The notes under the pieces are model-generated. The model was given only the letters and a program-made list of their open reading frames with translations. It ran no database searches and was not told the origin of the DNA. Positions 16,819 through 25,198 of a stretch of DNA of 64,000 bases are shown here, piece by piece (the stretch's first letter is position 1; the number at the start of each line of letters is the position of its first letter). A program made the position numbers and the translations under genes. This DNA comes from Methanofollis sp. UBA420 (GTDB lineage Archaea; Halobacteriota; Methanomicrobia; Methanomicrobiales; Methanofollaceae): contig NZ_DAGX01000007.1 of assembly GCF_002498315.1 (NCBI RefSeq), positions 124,001-188,000 on the forward strand. Reading direction: 5' to 3'.

Positions 16819-17738
16819 TGGAGAGGAGGACGGTGGTCGCCGTCGATATCGGCGCCACCCACTACCGGGCCGGGCTTGTGGCGGATGACGGTTCTATTGT
16901 CAGGCTTGAAACCGGGGACACGCCGCGGGTCGGGGAGTCGGGGCTCGCCGTCACCCGTGCGGTCGCGGACGCGGTCGAGGCGGTGACCGGCGACGCCTCA
17001 CCTGCGGCGATCGGGATCGCCTCGGCAGGTCCCCTCGACTGTGCCGCGGGCGTGATCGTCAGGTCACCAAACCTGTCCTTCCCCGAGGTGCCTCTCCGCG
17101 GACCCCTGGAGGAGCGTTTTGGTCTGCCGGTGGCCCTTCTCAATGACTGCCGGGCCGGCGCCCTCGGTGAGAGGTGGCAGGGGGCCGGGCGGGGTGTCGA
17201 GAACCTTGTCTATGTCACCCTCTCGACAGGGATCGGCGGCGGTGCGGTGGTGAACGGCCGCCTGCTCCTCGGGCGGTCGGGGAACGCGGGGGAGGTCGGC
17301 CACCTCTTCGTGGACGCGGCCTACGGCTGCGTCTGCGGCTGCGGCTATCCCGGCCACTGGGAGGCCTATGCCTCGGGGACAGGGATGCCCCGTTTCTTCC
17401 GGGCCTGGCTGGAAGGGCAGGGGTCGGCGCCGTCCTTCGACGCCGCGACGAGCGCCGGCATCCTCGGTGCCGCGGAGGTCGGGGACCCCCTCGCCCTCTC
17501 CTTCATGGACGCCCTCGGCAGGGTCAATGGCCGCGCCCTCTCCGACATCGTCGTCGCCTACGAGCCCGAGGTGGTCGTGCTCGACGGTCCCCTGGCGCAG
17601 CACCACGGCGACCTCCTGATCAGGTCTCTCCTCCCGCATCTCGACCGCTACCTCCCCCTCCCGCGGATTGCGGTCAGTCCCCTCGGGGGCAGGGCGCCCC
17701 TCCTCGGTGCGGCGGCGTACGCGCTCGGGATATGGTGA
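16818..17738 (+). CDS. ROK-family sugar kinase
   Basis: 306 aa from the ATG at 16818, overlapping the THEP1 stop by one base (TGATG). N-terminal ATP-binding VAVDIGATHYRAG; sugar-binding/catalytic ALLNDCRAGALGE with the catalytic Asp; GIGGGAVVNGRLL; and the ROK zinc region CVCGCGYPGHWEAYASG, where the last Cys of the bacterial consensus is His. Probably a glucokinase/hexokinase-like enzyme, but the substrate is not fixed by sequence. Convergent with the Xre-operon 3' end. Confidence 0.85.
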   Translation: MERRTVVAVDIGATHYRAGLVADDGSIVRLETGDTPRVGESGLAVTRAVADAVEAVTGDASPAAIGIASAGPLDCAAGVIVRSPNLSFPEVPLRGPLEERFGLPVALLNDCRAGALGERWQGAGRGVENLVYVTLSTGIGGGAVVNGRLLLGRSGNAGEVGHLFVDAAYGCVCGCGYPGHWEAYASGTGMPRFFRAWLEGQGSAPSFDAATSAGILGAAEVGDPLALSFMDALGRVNGRALSDIVVAYEPEVVVLDGPLAQHHGDLLIRSLLPHLDRYLPLPRIAVSPLGGRAPLLGAAAYALGIW

Positions 17739-17834
17739 TATATCTGCGGGGCGTGCACTGGTGAAAAGAAACTCTATCGGGATCCCTGGCAGGCAGGAGG
17801 GGAAGGCCGGGGTTCCTCGTATGAAAACGAGTAT

Positions 17835-17948
17835 TTATCTGAGGTCCTGCAGGGCGTCCCTGCCGATCCAGCGGGCGGTCGTGCTCTCTGACGCTATGAG
17901 GTCTTTTGCGAGGGCGGCAAGGCGGGCGAGCACGTCATCTCTCTTCAT
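17835..17948 (-). CDS. 37-aa small protein translationally coupled to the Xre regulator
   Basis: Starts with ATG overlapping the stop of the regulator gene (ATGA at 17945-17948) and encodes MKRDDVLARLAALAKDLIA followed by ARWIGRDALQDLR. It is charged and likely helical, with coding character like its neighbours. The exact 4-nt overlap is the pattern used by many real operon genes in this window. Function unknown; it could be a partner or antitoxin-like accessory to the regulator. Confidence 0.5.
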   Translation of the reverse strand: MKRDDVLARLAALAKDLIASESTTARWIGRDALQDLR

Positions 17949-18154
17949 TTCTCCAGGTCCTCTTCGCCGAAGATGAAGACCTCCTCGATCCCTGCCCCGA
18001 GTTCGCGGGCGACTCGCCAGGCAAGCCTGAGGGAGGGGTTGTACCTCCCCTTCTCCAGGAAGACGATCGTCTCCCTCCTGACGCCGACCCGTGTGGCGAG
18101 CTCCTCCTGTGTGAGCCCGGTCTTTGCCCGGTATTCCCGCATTCTCGTCTGCAT
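17945..18154 (-). CDS. Xre/Cro-type helix-turn-helix regulator (YozG-like)
   Basis: 69 aa. The HTH occupies most of the protein: REYRAKTGLTQEELATRVGVRRETIVFLEKGRYNPSL, then the ARELGAGIEEVFIF segment common to the YozG-like regulators that travel with small membrane proteins and ABC-2 transporters. Lies 6 nt downstream of the permease stop. Likely autoregulates the cassette running from 20.6 to 17.8 kb. Confidence 0.85.
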   Translation of the reverse strand: MQTRMREYRAKTGLTQEELATRVGVRRETIVFLEKGRYNPSLRLAWRVARELGAGIEEVFIFGEEDLEK

Positions 18155-18160
18155 CGTGCC

Positions 18161-18856
18161 TCATGGGATGGTGGTCACGATCCTCTCGCGGTCCAGGAAC
18201 CGTGTTGCCCCCCTGAGGACGAGGAGGAGGGCGAGGGCGACTGCAAGAAGAATACCCTCGACAGTCCAGGTCGCCTGGAACCCGGCCCCCAGCAGCCCGG
18301 CCGAGGCCGAGAAGAAGAAGATGACCAGGAAGACGACGGCCATGTTGATGATCTGGTTCTCCCGCATGCCGAGGAGGAGCTGGACAATCCCGAGCATGCC
18401 GACGGCCACGGCTATGAAGGCCGGGACGACGACGAGGAGATGGAAGATCATGGGGCCGGACGGGAGGACCAGCGCCCCTGTGAGGGCCGATGCCCCGGCG
18501 ACGAGGACAGCCGCACCGCCGAGGGTGAGGGCATAGGCCGGGAGGGTGACGCCGATCACCTTGCCGAGCCAGATCTCCCGCAGGGAGAGGGGCGAGCAGA
18601 GGAGTGTCTCGATCGTCCCCTCTGTCTTCTCCCGCAGGAAGGCCTGTCCCGAGAAGATGTAGCCGATGAAGATCCCGATCACGACGAGGAGCATGAAACC
18701 GACACGGTCGAGGGAGGCATAGCCCGCGGTGGCGAGCGCGGCCGGGACCGCGGTCGTGGAGAAGACGAGGGTGACGATGACCGCCGAGATCAGGAGCTGG
18801 CGCGACCTGACGATCTGGCCTGCCTCCTTCCTTGCGACGGTGAATATGCCGTTCAT
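18161..18856 (-). CDS. ABC-2 type transporter permease
   Basis: 231 aa from the ATG at 18856 (MNGIFTVARKEAGQIVRSRQ), overlapping the ATPase stop as ATGA. About six hydrophobic segments (for example LLISAVIVTLVFSTTAVPAA, VGFMLLVVIGIFIGYIFSG), and the EKTEGTIETLLCSPLSLREIWLGK segment typical of NatB-like ABC-2 permeases. Partner of the adjacent ATPase; exported substrate unknown. Confidence 0.85.
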   Translation of the reverse strand: MNGIFTVARKEAGQIVRSRQLLISAVIVTLVFSTTAVPAALATAGYASLDRVGFMLLVVIGIFIGYIFSGQAFLREKTEGTIETLLCSPLSLREIWLGKVIGVTLPAYALTLGGAAVLVAGASALTGALVLPSGPMIFHLLVVVPAFIAVAVGMLGIVQLLLGMRENQIINMAVVFLVIFFFSASAGLLGAGFQATWTVEGILLAVALALLLVLRGATRFLDRERIVTTIP

Positions 18857-19782
18857 GCCGACCCCTCCGCCTGCCGCACCGCGGCCAGATAGATCTCCTC
18901 CAGGGACCGGCGCTCCCGCGTGACCTCCTCGACGCCGCACCCGGCGGCGACGAGTGTGCGGACGACCTCCGCGGCGCTCTCCCCGGCAAGGGCGGCGCTG
19001 ACGGCCTCGCCCTCACGGGAGAGACCACCTATCCCGGGAACCTCACCAAGGACGGTGACCGCCCTTTCCGCCGAAGTGGCGTCAGAGAGGACGACCCGCA
19101 GGTGCGTCCCCTCTCTGCCGCCCCTCAGGTGCTCGACGGTGTCGAATGCCCTCACTGTCCCCTGGTGGAGGATGGCGACCTTCGAGCAGACCCGCTGGAC
19201 TTCGTCCAGGTTGTGGGAGTTGACAAAGACGGTCATCCCTTCCTTGCGGGAGAGGTCCAGGATCAGGTCCCTGACCATCCTCTGTGCCTCCGGGTCGAGG
19301 CCTGCCGAGGGTTCGTCAAGGAAGAGCACCTCGGGGTCATGGAGGATCGCCCGCCCGAGGCCGAGTTTCCGCTTCATGCCTGTCGAGAAGGTGCCGACGA
19401 GGCTGTCCTTTCTCTCTGCAAGGCCTGTGAACTCCAGGATCTCCTTCGCCCGCCCCTCCGGGTCGGGGACGCCGTACAGGCGTGCATAGTACTCCAGGTT
19501 CTCCCGGGCGCTGAGGCTGTCGGAGATCCCGTTTTTGTCGAGGAGGACTCCAACACGCCCGCGTGTCCCGTCATTCTCGGCAAGGGGTTCGCCGAAGACG
19601 AGTGCCTCTCCATCCGTCGGCCTCAGGAGGCCGAGGATGCACCGCATGGTCGTCGTCTTCCCGGCGCCGTTCGGGCCGAGGAAGCCGAAGACCTCGCCCT
19701 TCTCCACGGAGAAGGTGATCCCTTTCAGGACTTCTCTCCCGTTGAAGGTCTTTTTCAGGTTTTTAACGTCAATGATACTCAT
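18853..19782 (-). CDS. ABC transporter ATP-binding protein (NatA-like)
   Basis: 309 aa. Walker A GPNGAGKTT (about residues 36-44), ABC signature FSTGMKRKLGLGRA, Walker B VLFLDEPSAGLDP, H-loop VNSHNLDEV, and a C-terminal extension of about 80 residues as in DrrA/NatA-type ATPases. Pairs with the overlapping permease gene. Upstream lie the frameshifted membrane protein and the DUF2178-like protein. Confidence 0.9.
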   Translation of the reverse strand: MSIIDVKNLKKTFNGREVLKGITFSVEKGEVFGFLGPNGAGKTTTMRCILGLLRPTDGEALVFGEPLAENDGTRGRVGVLLDKNGISDSLSARENLEYYARLYGVPDPEGRAKEILEFTGLAERKDSLVGTFSTGMKRKLGLGRAILHDPEVLFLDEPSAGLDPEAQRMVRDLILDLSRKEGMTVFVNSHNLDEVQRVCSKVAILHQGTVRAFDTVEHLRGGREGTHLRVVLSDATSAERAVTVLGEVPGIGGLSREGEAVSAALAGESAAEVVRTLVAAGCGVEEVTRERRSLEEIYLAAVRQAEGSA

Positions 19783-19810
19783 AGTGCTCCCTTTTTGATG
19801 GTGTGTTCAG

Positions 19811-20219
19811 TCACTGCGATTGATTCTTTTTTCGGGAGATCCTGAGCACGCCCTTTTCCGTCACCATAAGAACGAAAATGCCGGCGATCACCGCGACAGG
19901 GAGGGAGAGGAGGGCATGCAGCTTCGGGTCGCCTGCCGTTGCCTCCCTGAGGGCGACGAAGACGACGATTGTCGCCGCTCCCGTGGCCACCCCGGCGTAC
20001 CCACGCCTTCCTGACGACGTCTGCCGGGAACTTCGCCAGATCATCCTGGTACGTCTGTTGCAGTGCCGGGAAAAAGATCCCGATCATGCCGCCGAGGACC
20101 AGGACCAGAGCGACCGGGCTCGTCTCGCCGACGACGCCGAGCCAGACCAGGGTGAGACCGAGCCATGCCACGAGGAGTCCGGCGAGAGTGACGATGAAGT
20201 CCTTTCGCGTGAGGGTCAT
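19811..20219 (-). pseudogene. Small membrane protein gene interrupted by a single-base frameshift
   Basis: The N-terminal part starts MTLTRKDFIVTLAGLL at 20219 with two hydrophobic segments and is in frame to about ...VVRKAW. The continuation YAGVATGAATIVVFVALREA, with two further hydrophobic segments and a natural ending RISRKKNQSQ, is in another frame. One surplus base in the GGG/CCC run at 20000-20002 explains it. Restored, the protein would be about 135 aa with four membrane segments. Its start overlaps the upstream gene's stop by 4 nt, so the gene was functional in the operon. Could be a true mutation or a sequencing error. Confidence 0.75.
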
Positions 20220-20611
20220 TTCACGTCCCCCTTTCTGAAGAACCACCACTGGAAAACCTTCGCCGAGATCGTTGTCAACAGGATCGTGGAGAGGATCACG
20301 TCCGTCGCCGAGAGCGCAAGGATCCCCATGTTCTCCAGCCAGAAGAGGGCGAAGAGGTACACGAGGGTGAGGAACCAGGCGTATGTGATCCCGTAGGCCC
20401 CGATCTTCCTCGTCCTCTCGTCCTGTTCGAGTCCCTCCTCCTGCCGCATCGCCCGGGATCCGGCAAAGAGGATGATGATGATCCCGGAGGTGATGAACAT
20501 GCCCGCCGTCGTGTCGCTGCTCCCCTCTCCGAGGGCCAACCTGGCGATCCCGAGGATGAGAAAGAGGACGCCGAAGGCGGTCCAGAGGAGATATCGCGTT
20601 CTGTTCTTCAT
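20216..20611 (-). CDS. DUF2178-like small membrane protein
   Basis: 131 aa from the ATG at 20611, which has GAGGTGA 5 nt upstream; an ATG two codons earlier is possible. Four hydrophobic segments in two hairpins (YLLWTAFGVLFLILGIARL, GMFITSGIIIILFAGS / TYAWFLTLVYLFALFWL, LSTILLTTISAKVFQWWF) separated by EGLEQDERTRKIGAYGITY, a loop typical of DUF2178 proteins paired with YozG-like regulators. Function unknown; probably an accessory of the linked ABC transporter. Confidence 0.65.
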   Translation of the reverse strand: MKNRTRYLLWTAFGVLFLILGIARLALGEGSSDTTAGMFITSGIIIILFAGSRAMRQEEGLEQDERTRKIGAYGITYAWFLTLVYLFALFWLENMGILALSATDVILSTILLTTISAKVFQWWFFRKGDVK

Positions 20612-20921
20612 CTCCATCACCTCAGGCCTCCGCGAGATGCCAGAAGATGGCCGTATCGGTGACGGCGTCGCTGATTGGGAGGAAGATCCCGGCCGCTGCC
20701 ACCCGGGCACCGGCACATGTCTGGAGGAGGTATCGTGTTTTCATGCAATCGCCTGTGAGAAATATGCAACTTTATGTTAGATCTTGCTCACTTCGTATAT
20801 ATGCCTTGTGAGGAATATCTCACATGCTGTCGCCGAACACCTCTCCGGTCCCGCGGGGCGAACCGGATCCGCCGACACCGTAATACAGGTTTTTTGCCCT
20901 GGAGAGGGCAATTGTCAGGAT
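20612..20921. promoter_or_regulatory. Divergent intergenic region with TATA element and repeated TGTGAG motif
   Basis: No gene is seen. A TATA-like TATATATG sits at about 20796-20803 between two near-identical 12-mers, TGTGAGAAATAT (20754-20765) and TGTGAGGAATAT (20807-20818), the second continuing TGTGAGGAATATCTCACA, which is an imperfect palindrome. These are candidate binding sites for the operon's Xre regulator. Confidence 0.4.
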
Positions 20922-21221
20922 ATGACAGAGATAAAACGTTTCGGCATCATCTCGGTCGCAAAAATCTCAGGTGTAATCTACTGCGTCATCGGGCTTATTT
21001 TCGGTCTCCTCTTCGCGCTCATATCAATCTTGAACATGGCTGCCCCGAGCGACGGAGGGATGGTCACGGCCGGACTCGGAAGTGTTGCTCTTCTTATTCT
21101 GGCGTTCGCCATCGCCGTCCTCTACGGGATTCTCGGCTTCATCTTCGGCGGTCTCATTGCCTGGGTTTACAATGTCGCCGCAGGATGGATCGGAGGGATC
21201 GAGATGGAAATCGGGGAGTGA
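20922..21221 (+). CDS. Small two-to-three-segment membrane protein
   Basis: 99 aa from the ATG at 20922 (MTEIKRFGIISVAKISGVIY). Two long hydrophobic stretches (VIYCVIGLIFGLLFALISIL; SVALLILAFAIAVLYGILGFIFGGLIAWVYN) and an acidic C-terminus. Proteins with a KRFGxxSxAKISG start are common in methanogens and uncharacterised. It is transcribed away from the DUF2178 cassette. Confidence 0.65.
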   Translation: MTEIKRFGIISVAKISGVIYCVIGLIFGLLFALISILNMAAPSDGGMVTAGLGSVALLILAFAIAVLYGILGFIFGGLIAWVYNVAAGWIGGIEMEIGE

Positions 21222-21240
21222 GATCCCTTTTTCACCTCTC

Positions 21241-23520
21241 TTAATCGAAGAGGCCGTATTGTCTTTTGAGCACGTCCCTCACTTTGTCCGACTCGACCCA
21301 TCCCCGGTCGAGTCCGGAGACGATCCTGTCGATCTCGCGCGCGAGTTCGATGATCTTCGGGGATAGCGGCGAGTCCTCAAGTGCGGCAAATCCGATGATC
21401 CCCTGGAGAGGGTTCCTGATCTCGTCGTTCAGGACGGCGAACTGCCCCATGTTCTTTTCGATCTGTTGATAGGCCCCCCGCGCCTCCTCCTCCATTCTCT
21501 TCCTCTCGGTGATCTCCCGTGCGATGGAGAGGACGACGTCCTGGCCGTCCTGGGTGAAGAGGTGAAGATTGACCTCGACGGGAACGGTCCGTCCGTCTTT
21601 GTTGCGGAATGCCCCCTCAAACCTGTTATGGTTGGTGGAGAGGAGGGCCCGGGTAATTTCGCCGACACGCTCCCCTATGTCGGCGTCAACAATGCTCTCC
21701 AGGGGCATTCTGAGCAGTTCATCGTAGGGATACCCCAGCATCGCGACGGCGGCGTCGTTTGCCTCAAGGATCCTGACCTCTCTCTCCGGTGTCGGTATCT
21801 CGGTGACGATGATGGCGTCTGTCACGTTTTTGAAGAACTCCCTGTACTTTTCCTCGCTCTTTGCCAGGGTGTATTCTGCCTGTTTCCGTGCGGTGATGTC
21901 GATGAGGGTGCCGACCACTGCCGGCTTCCCCTCGTAGAGATGGGACGAGCAGAAGACCTCGACGATGATAGGACACCCATCGTGTGTCTTTCCCGGGAGT
22001 TCTGCATGAATAGACGCGTCCGGATCCTTCATCAGGAGGTCCCACGCCTCCCTGCCCTGCAGGGAGAGGAGAGAACTGAGCCTGATATTTTCAATGAGTT
22101 CTTCTCCTCTAAAACCGAAGATCTCGCAAAAGCGTGGGTTGACCCGTTTCAGGAGGTCGTCCTGAACAACAAAGACTCCTGCAAGAGATTTCTCGACAGG
22201 CTTGCGGTATATCTCCTCTGCTCTCGTCCTCTGGATGGCCGCCCCGATAAGCCGTCCCACTGCAGGGATTGCATCCAGTTCTGCAGGCGACCAGAGGTTT
22301 TCTTCGGTGCAGTAGTCCATGCCGATGAATCCCCACCATTGCCTCTCCACAAAGATCGGCGCCGCCACAAGGGAGAGGATCCCCTGCGGCTCAAGATATG
22401 CACGTTCGATTGCGGGGAAGGTACGGACAGGTCCGGCGACGACCCCCCCGGCAGAGAGGACCTCCTGCCACCGCGGGGCTGCTGCGCGATAGGGCAATGC
22501 TTGCAGGGCAGGGTTTTCGATCTCTCGTGACGTCCTCTCTCCTGTCCACTCCTGCGACTGGGTCATCAGGATCTCGCCGGTGGCGTGGTCGACTGTGTTC
22601 TTGAATACATAGACCCTGCCTGCTCCGGTTGCCTCGCCAAGTCGCCTGAGCACGCCCGGTATCTCGTCTTCCCATGCAGAAGCGCCCAGGAACCTTTCCG
22701 CGGCATAGTTAACAGCCTCCAGTATCTGTTCTCTCCTTTTCAGTGCCCTTTCTGCGGCGTCTTCCCGTGTCCTGCATGCCGGGGCGGTGGTCTCCCCCTG
22801 GTCGCTTTGCCCCGGAGCGCCTCGACCTGATTGAATGATGGGTGTTGCCGGGGTGTGCCCGTATGTTTCAACAGAAATCGTGTGTTCTGGCGGCTCACTG
22901 TCAGGCCCGCGTCCGGCGAGATCGGGGGAGATGTTTTCCGCGGCCATCTCCCTGATGATGCTGCCCGCCACCTTTCCAATGGTTATGAGGGCTGAGCGCT
23001 CTTCCGGCGTGAATTCATGCCTTTCTGTGCTGGCCAGATTGAGTGCCCCGATCATCTGGTCCCCCACGCTGAGGGGGATGCTGGCGAGGGAAACGATGCC
23101 GGGCTTTCGAAACTTTTCCGGACATGCCCTGGCATAGTCCGCCGTGAAAGTTGCTCTTCCTTCACCGAATATGGTATCATGGGGCGGGGTGTGGGTCCTT
23201 ATCTCTTCGATGTCCCCGGGCCATGCCTCCGGGATGCCGGAAGTGCTGACTATTCTGGCCACCCCTTCCTCTTCCATGACCTGGTAGATCCATCCAATCG
23301 GGAAATTCAGGGTGTCGAGTGCCGATCTCAGGACAGACCGCAAAATGGCGGGCGAACTCTTACTCCCGGTAAATGATGGGCTTTCGAGTTCGGCATGGCT
23401 GGATAATGGTTCGTTCCGCTCTTCTTCCTCTCCCGGCAGGCCGGCTGCCCTCTCACAGGTGCCGGCAACGGAAGGGGTTGTGGCGGGTACTCTTCTGATC
23501 TCTTCCCTCTGGCAGGGCAT
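21241..23520 (-). CDS. GAF-GAF-PAS-PAS sensor protein with degenerate HisKA-like end
   Basis: 759 aa, no membrane segment. Approximate order: GAF 45-185 (FPIGWIYQVMEEEG, SIPLSVGDQMIGALNLA), linker, GAF 265-425 (VYVFKNTVDHATGE, FVERQWWGFIGMDYC), PAS 440-550 (VNPRFCEIFGFRGEEL, TLIDITARKQAE), PAS 555-680 (LEANDAAVAMLGYPYDELL, REITERKRMEEE) and a 66-residue tail containing FAVLNDEIRNPLQGIIGF. That tail resembles a HisKA dimerisation helix, but the phospho-acceptor His is replaced (NDEIRNPL instead of SHELRTPL) and no ATPase domain follows. Cytosolic input protein whose output is not classical phosphorylation. Confidence 0.85.
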   Translation of the reverse strand: MPCQREEIRRVPATTPSVAGTCERAAGLPGEEEERNEPLSSHAELESPSFTGSKSSPAILRSVLRSALDTLNFPIGWIYQVMEEEGVARIVSTSGIPEAWPGDIEEIRTHTPPHDTIFGEGRATFTADYARACPEKFRKPGIVSLASIPLSVGDQMIGALNLASTERHEFTPEERSALITIGKVAGSIIREMAAENISPDLAGRGPDSEPPEHTISVETYGHTPATPIIQSGRGAPGQSDQGETTAPACRTREDAAERALKRREQILEAVNYAAERFLGASAWEDEIPGVLRRLGEATGAGRVYVFKNTVDHATGEILMTQSQEWTGERTSREIENPALQALPYRAAAPRWQEVLSAGGVVAGPVRTFPAIERAYLEPQGILSLVAAPIFVERQWWGFIGMDYCTEENLWSPAELDAIPAVGRLIGAAIQRTRAEEIYRKPVEKSLAGVFVVQDDLLKRVNPRFCEIFGFRGEELIENIRLSSLLSLQGREAWDLLMKDPDASIHAELPGKTHDGCPIIVEVFCSSHLYEGKPAVVGTLIDITARKQAEYTLAKSEEKYREFFKNVTDAIIVTEIPTPEREVRILEANDAAVAMLGYPYDELLRMPLESIVDADIGERVGEITRALLSTNHNRFEGAFRNKDGRTVPVEVNLHLFTQDGQDVVLSIAREITERKRMEEEARGAYQQIEKNMGQFAVLNDEIRNPLQGIIGFAALEDSPLSPKIIELAREIDRIVSGLDRGWVESDKVRDVLKRQYGLFD

Positions 23521-23571
23521 GTTTTCATCTCGCCCGCGGGAATGGGTCGCGGGTGTACCGTGAATGCACTC

Positions 23572-23588
23572 AATTAATATATATACTA
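23572..23588 (-). promoter_or_regulatory. TATA element upstream of the GAF/PAS sensor
   Basis: Long AT run reading TAGTATATATATTAATT on the minus strand, about 55-65 nt before the ATG at 23520, giving a leader of about 30 nt. Confidence 0.4.
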
Positions 23589-23671
23589 TTCTATCTCGCC
23601 ATCGCCACAGAAATAGGTATTATTATATAATTCAAATGTAATTGCCCAGGCTCATGGATCGGGACAAGGTA

Positions 23672-25198
23672 TCACTCTTCCGGGATGCCCTTTACTCTGT
23701 TCTCCCGGTCATAGGTGGCCTCCTCCAGTTTCTTCTCCTGCGACTTGAGTATCCTGGCGACAGGGGGCCGTATCATCGTCCGCAGCCCTCCCGCGGTCGA
23801 GAGGTTGCGCATCTCCCGCCGCACCTCTGCGAGGAGTTCGTGGATGACGATCCGCTCCTTCACCTCCCCTTCTTCATGAACGGCAGAGAGCCGGTGGAGG
23901 GAATACAATCCGATGATGAAGGCGAAGAAGAAGAAGAAGTCCCAGTGCTGGAAGTCGAGGGTGTTCAGGACGATCGTGCCTGCCGGGTCTGTCCAGGTGA
24001 GGGTGAGGGACGCCTCCCGTGCGGCAAAGAAATCGGCGAAAAGCCCGCCGACGATGGGGGCGACCCCAGCGGCAAGGTAGTTGGTGATGCTCGCGGCGGC
24101 GATGTACGAGGTGGCATGACCCTGGGGAGCGAGTTTGAGGCCGATGTAGTTGGTGGAGAGGGTGACCCCTGCCGTCGAGATGCCGGTGAGGATGTGAATG
24201 ACGATGAGGAGGGGGATGGTGAGGAAGTACGGCTCGGGAAGGGTGGTGAAGGTCCAGGCCAGGATCGCGATCATGAAGATCGGGCCGCTGATCTGGAGGA
24301 CGGACTTATGACTGAGACGGTCGGCGGTATGTCCCCAGACCTTGAACGAGGCGACCGAGGCGATCTGGCTGAGCACGGCGAGGGCGATCACCCACCCGAT
24401 GTCCATACCGAGTCTCTGGAGCATATAGACGGTGAAGAAGGGGGCGGCGAGGTTGATGGCGAAGTTCCAGGACCCGAGGAAGGTGAGAAGGTTCCGGAAG
24501 TTCCTGTCAGAGGCCGGTTCCTTCAGGATCGTGCGGAGTTTCGGGGCCTCTTCCTCCTGGATCAGGGGTTCGGGAGTTCTGGAGAGGAGGTAGACGCCGA
24601 CCATGCCGGCGATGTAGCCGCCGAAGAAGAGGACGGAGTAGGCGGTGAGTTCCCCTCCCGTCTCCGTCTTCCAGAAGTCGATGAAGAAAGCGGCGGCCAG
24701 AGAGAGGATGATGGCGAGGATGGTGGAGAGGCGCATCCTCCTGGAGAAGAAGTCCCCGATCTCGGTCTGCGGCAGGAGGTCGTGGATCCATGAGTTCCAT
24801 GCGCAGTGCGAGATCCCGGAGAGGATGGAGTAGCAGCACATCGCCCCGACGAGTGCCCAGACCGCTGTCGACGGCGGGACGACGAAGGGGATGGCGGCGA
24901 TGACGACCCAGAACGATCTTGCCAGGAAGGAGGCCGTGACCGTGAGGCGCCGGCGGTTCTTGATCCGCGTCACCAGGTAGACCGACGGCATCTGGAAGAG
25001 TTCCGCGAGAGGCGGAATGGCGGCGAGAAGCCCGATGATCGTGTTCGATGCCCCGAGCTGGAGGGCGAAGGCGACGAGGAAGACCCCGCCGGTGAGGGTG
25101 ACCATCGCCTGGGTGACCATCCCCTCCTGGAGGACGAGGCGGAGACCTCGCCTCCGCTCGTCCATGCTCATGTTCTCGGTCGGGCTCAGATCTGGCAT
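23672..25198 (-). CDS. Major facilitator superfamily transporter
   Basis: 508 aa with about 12 hydrophobic segments and an MFS-like loop between segments 2 and 3 (VTRIKNRRRLTVTASFLAR). The segment SGISHCAWNSWIHDLLPQTEIGDFFSRRMR is typical of an uncharacterised MFS subgroup found in archaea. The C-terminal 90 residues are cytosolic and charged (LLAEVRREMRNLSTAGGL). Substrate unknown. Start at 25198; an ATG at 25171 is the alternative. Confidence 0.82.
   Translation of the reverse strand: MPDLSPTENMSMDERRRGLRLVLQEGMVTQAMVTLTGGVFLVAFALQLGASNTIIGLLAAIPPLAELFQMPSVYLVTRIKNRRRLTVTASFLARSFWVVIAAIPFVVPPSTAVWALVGAMCCYSILSGISHCAWNSWIHDLLPQTEIGDFFSRRMRLSTILAIILSLAAAFFIDFWKTETGGELTAYSVLFFGGYIAGMVGVYLLSRTPEPLIQEEEAPKLRTILKEPASDRNFRNLLTFLGSWNFAINLAAPFFTVYMLQRLGMDIGWVIALAVLSQIASVASFKVWGHTADRLSHKSVLQISGPIFMIAILAWTFTTLPEPYFLTIPLLIVIHILTGISTAGVTLSTNYIGLKLAPQGHATSYIAAASITNYLAAGVAPIVGGLFADFFAAREASLTLTWTDPAGTIVLNTLDFQHWDFFFFFAFIIGLYSLHRLSAVHEEGEVKERIVIHELLAEVRREMRNLSTAGGLRTMIRPPVARILKSQEKKLEEATYDRENRVKGIPEE

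Noticed and set aside
17816..17831. Possible terminator hairpin CTCGT-ATGAAA-ACGAG after the ROK gene
   Set aside because: A 5-bp stem without a following T run is too weak, and intrinsic hairpins are not the main archaeal termination signal.
17949..19028. 397-codon frame ending in the 37-aa small protein
   Set aside because: Everything upstream of 17948 is a shadow of the regulator, permease and ATPase genes; only the last 37 codons look real.
18161..20219. Programmed frameshift in the small membrane protein gene
   Set aside because: The site has only a GGG run with no slippery heptamer or evident downstream structure; mutation or sequencing error is simpler.
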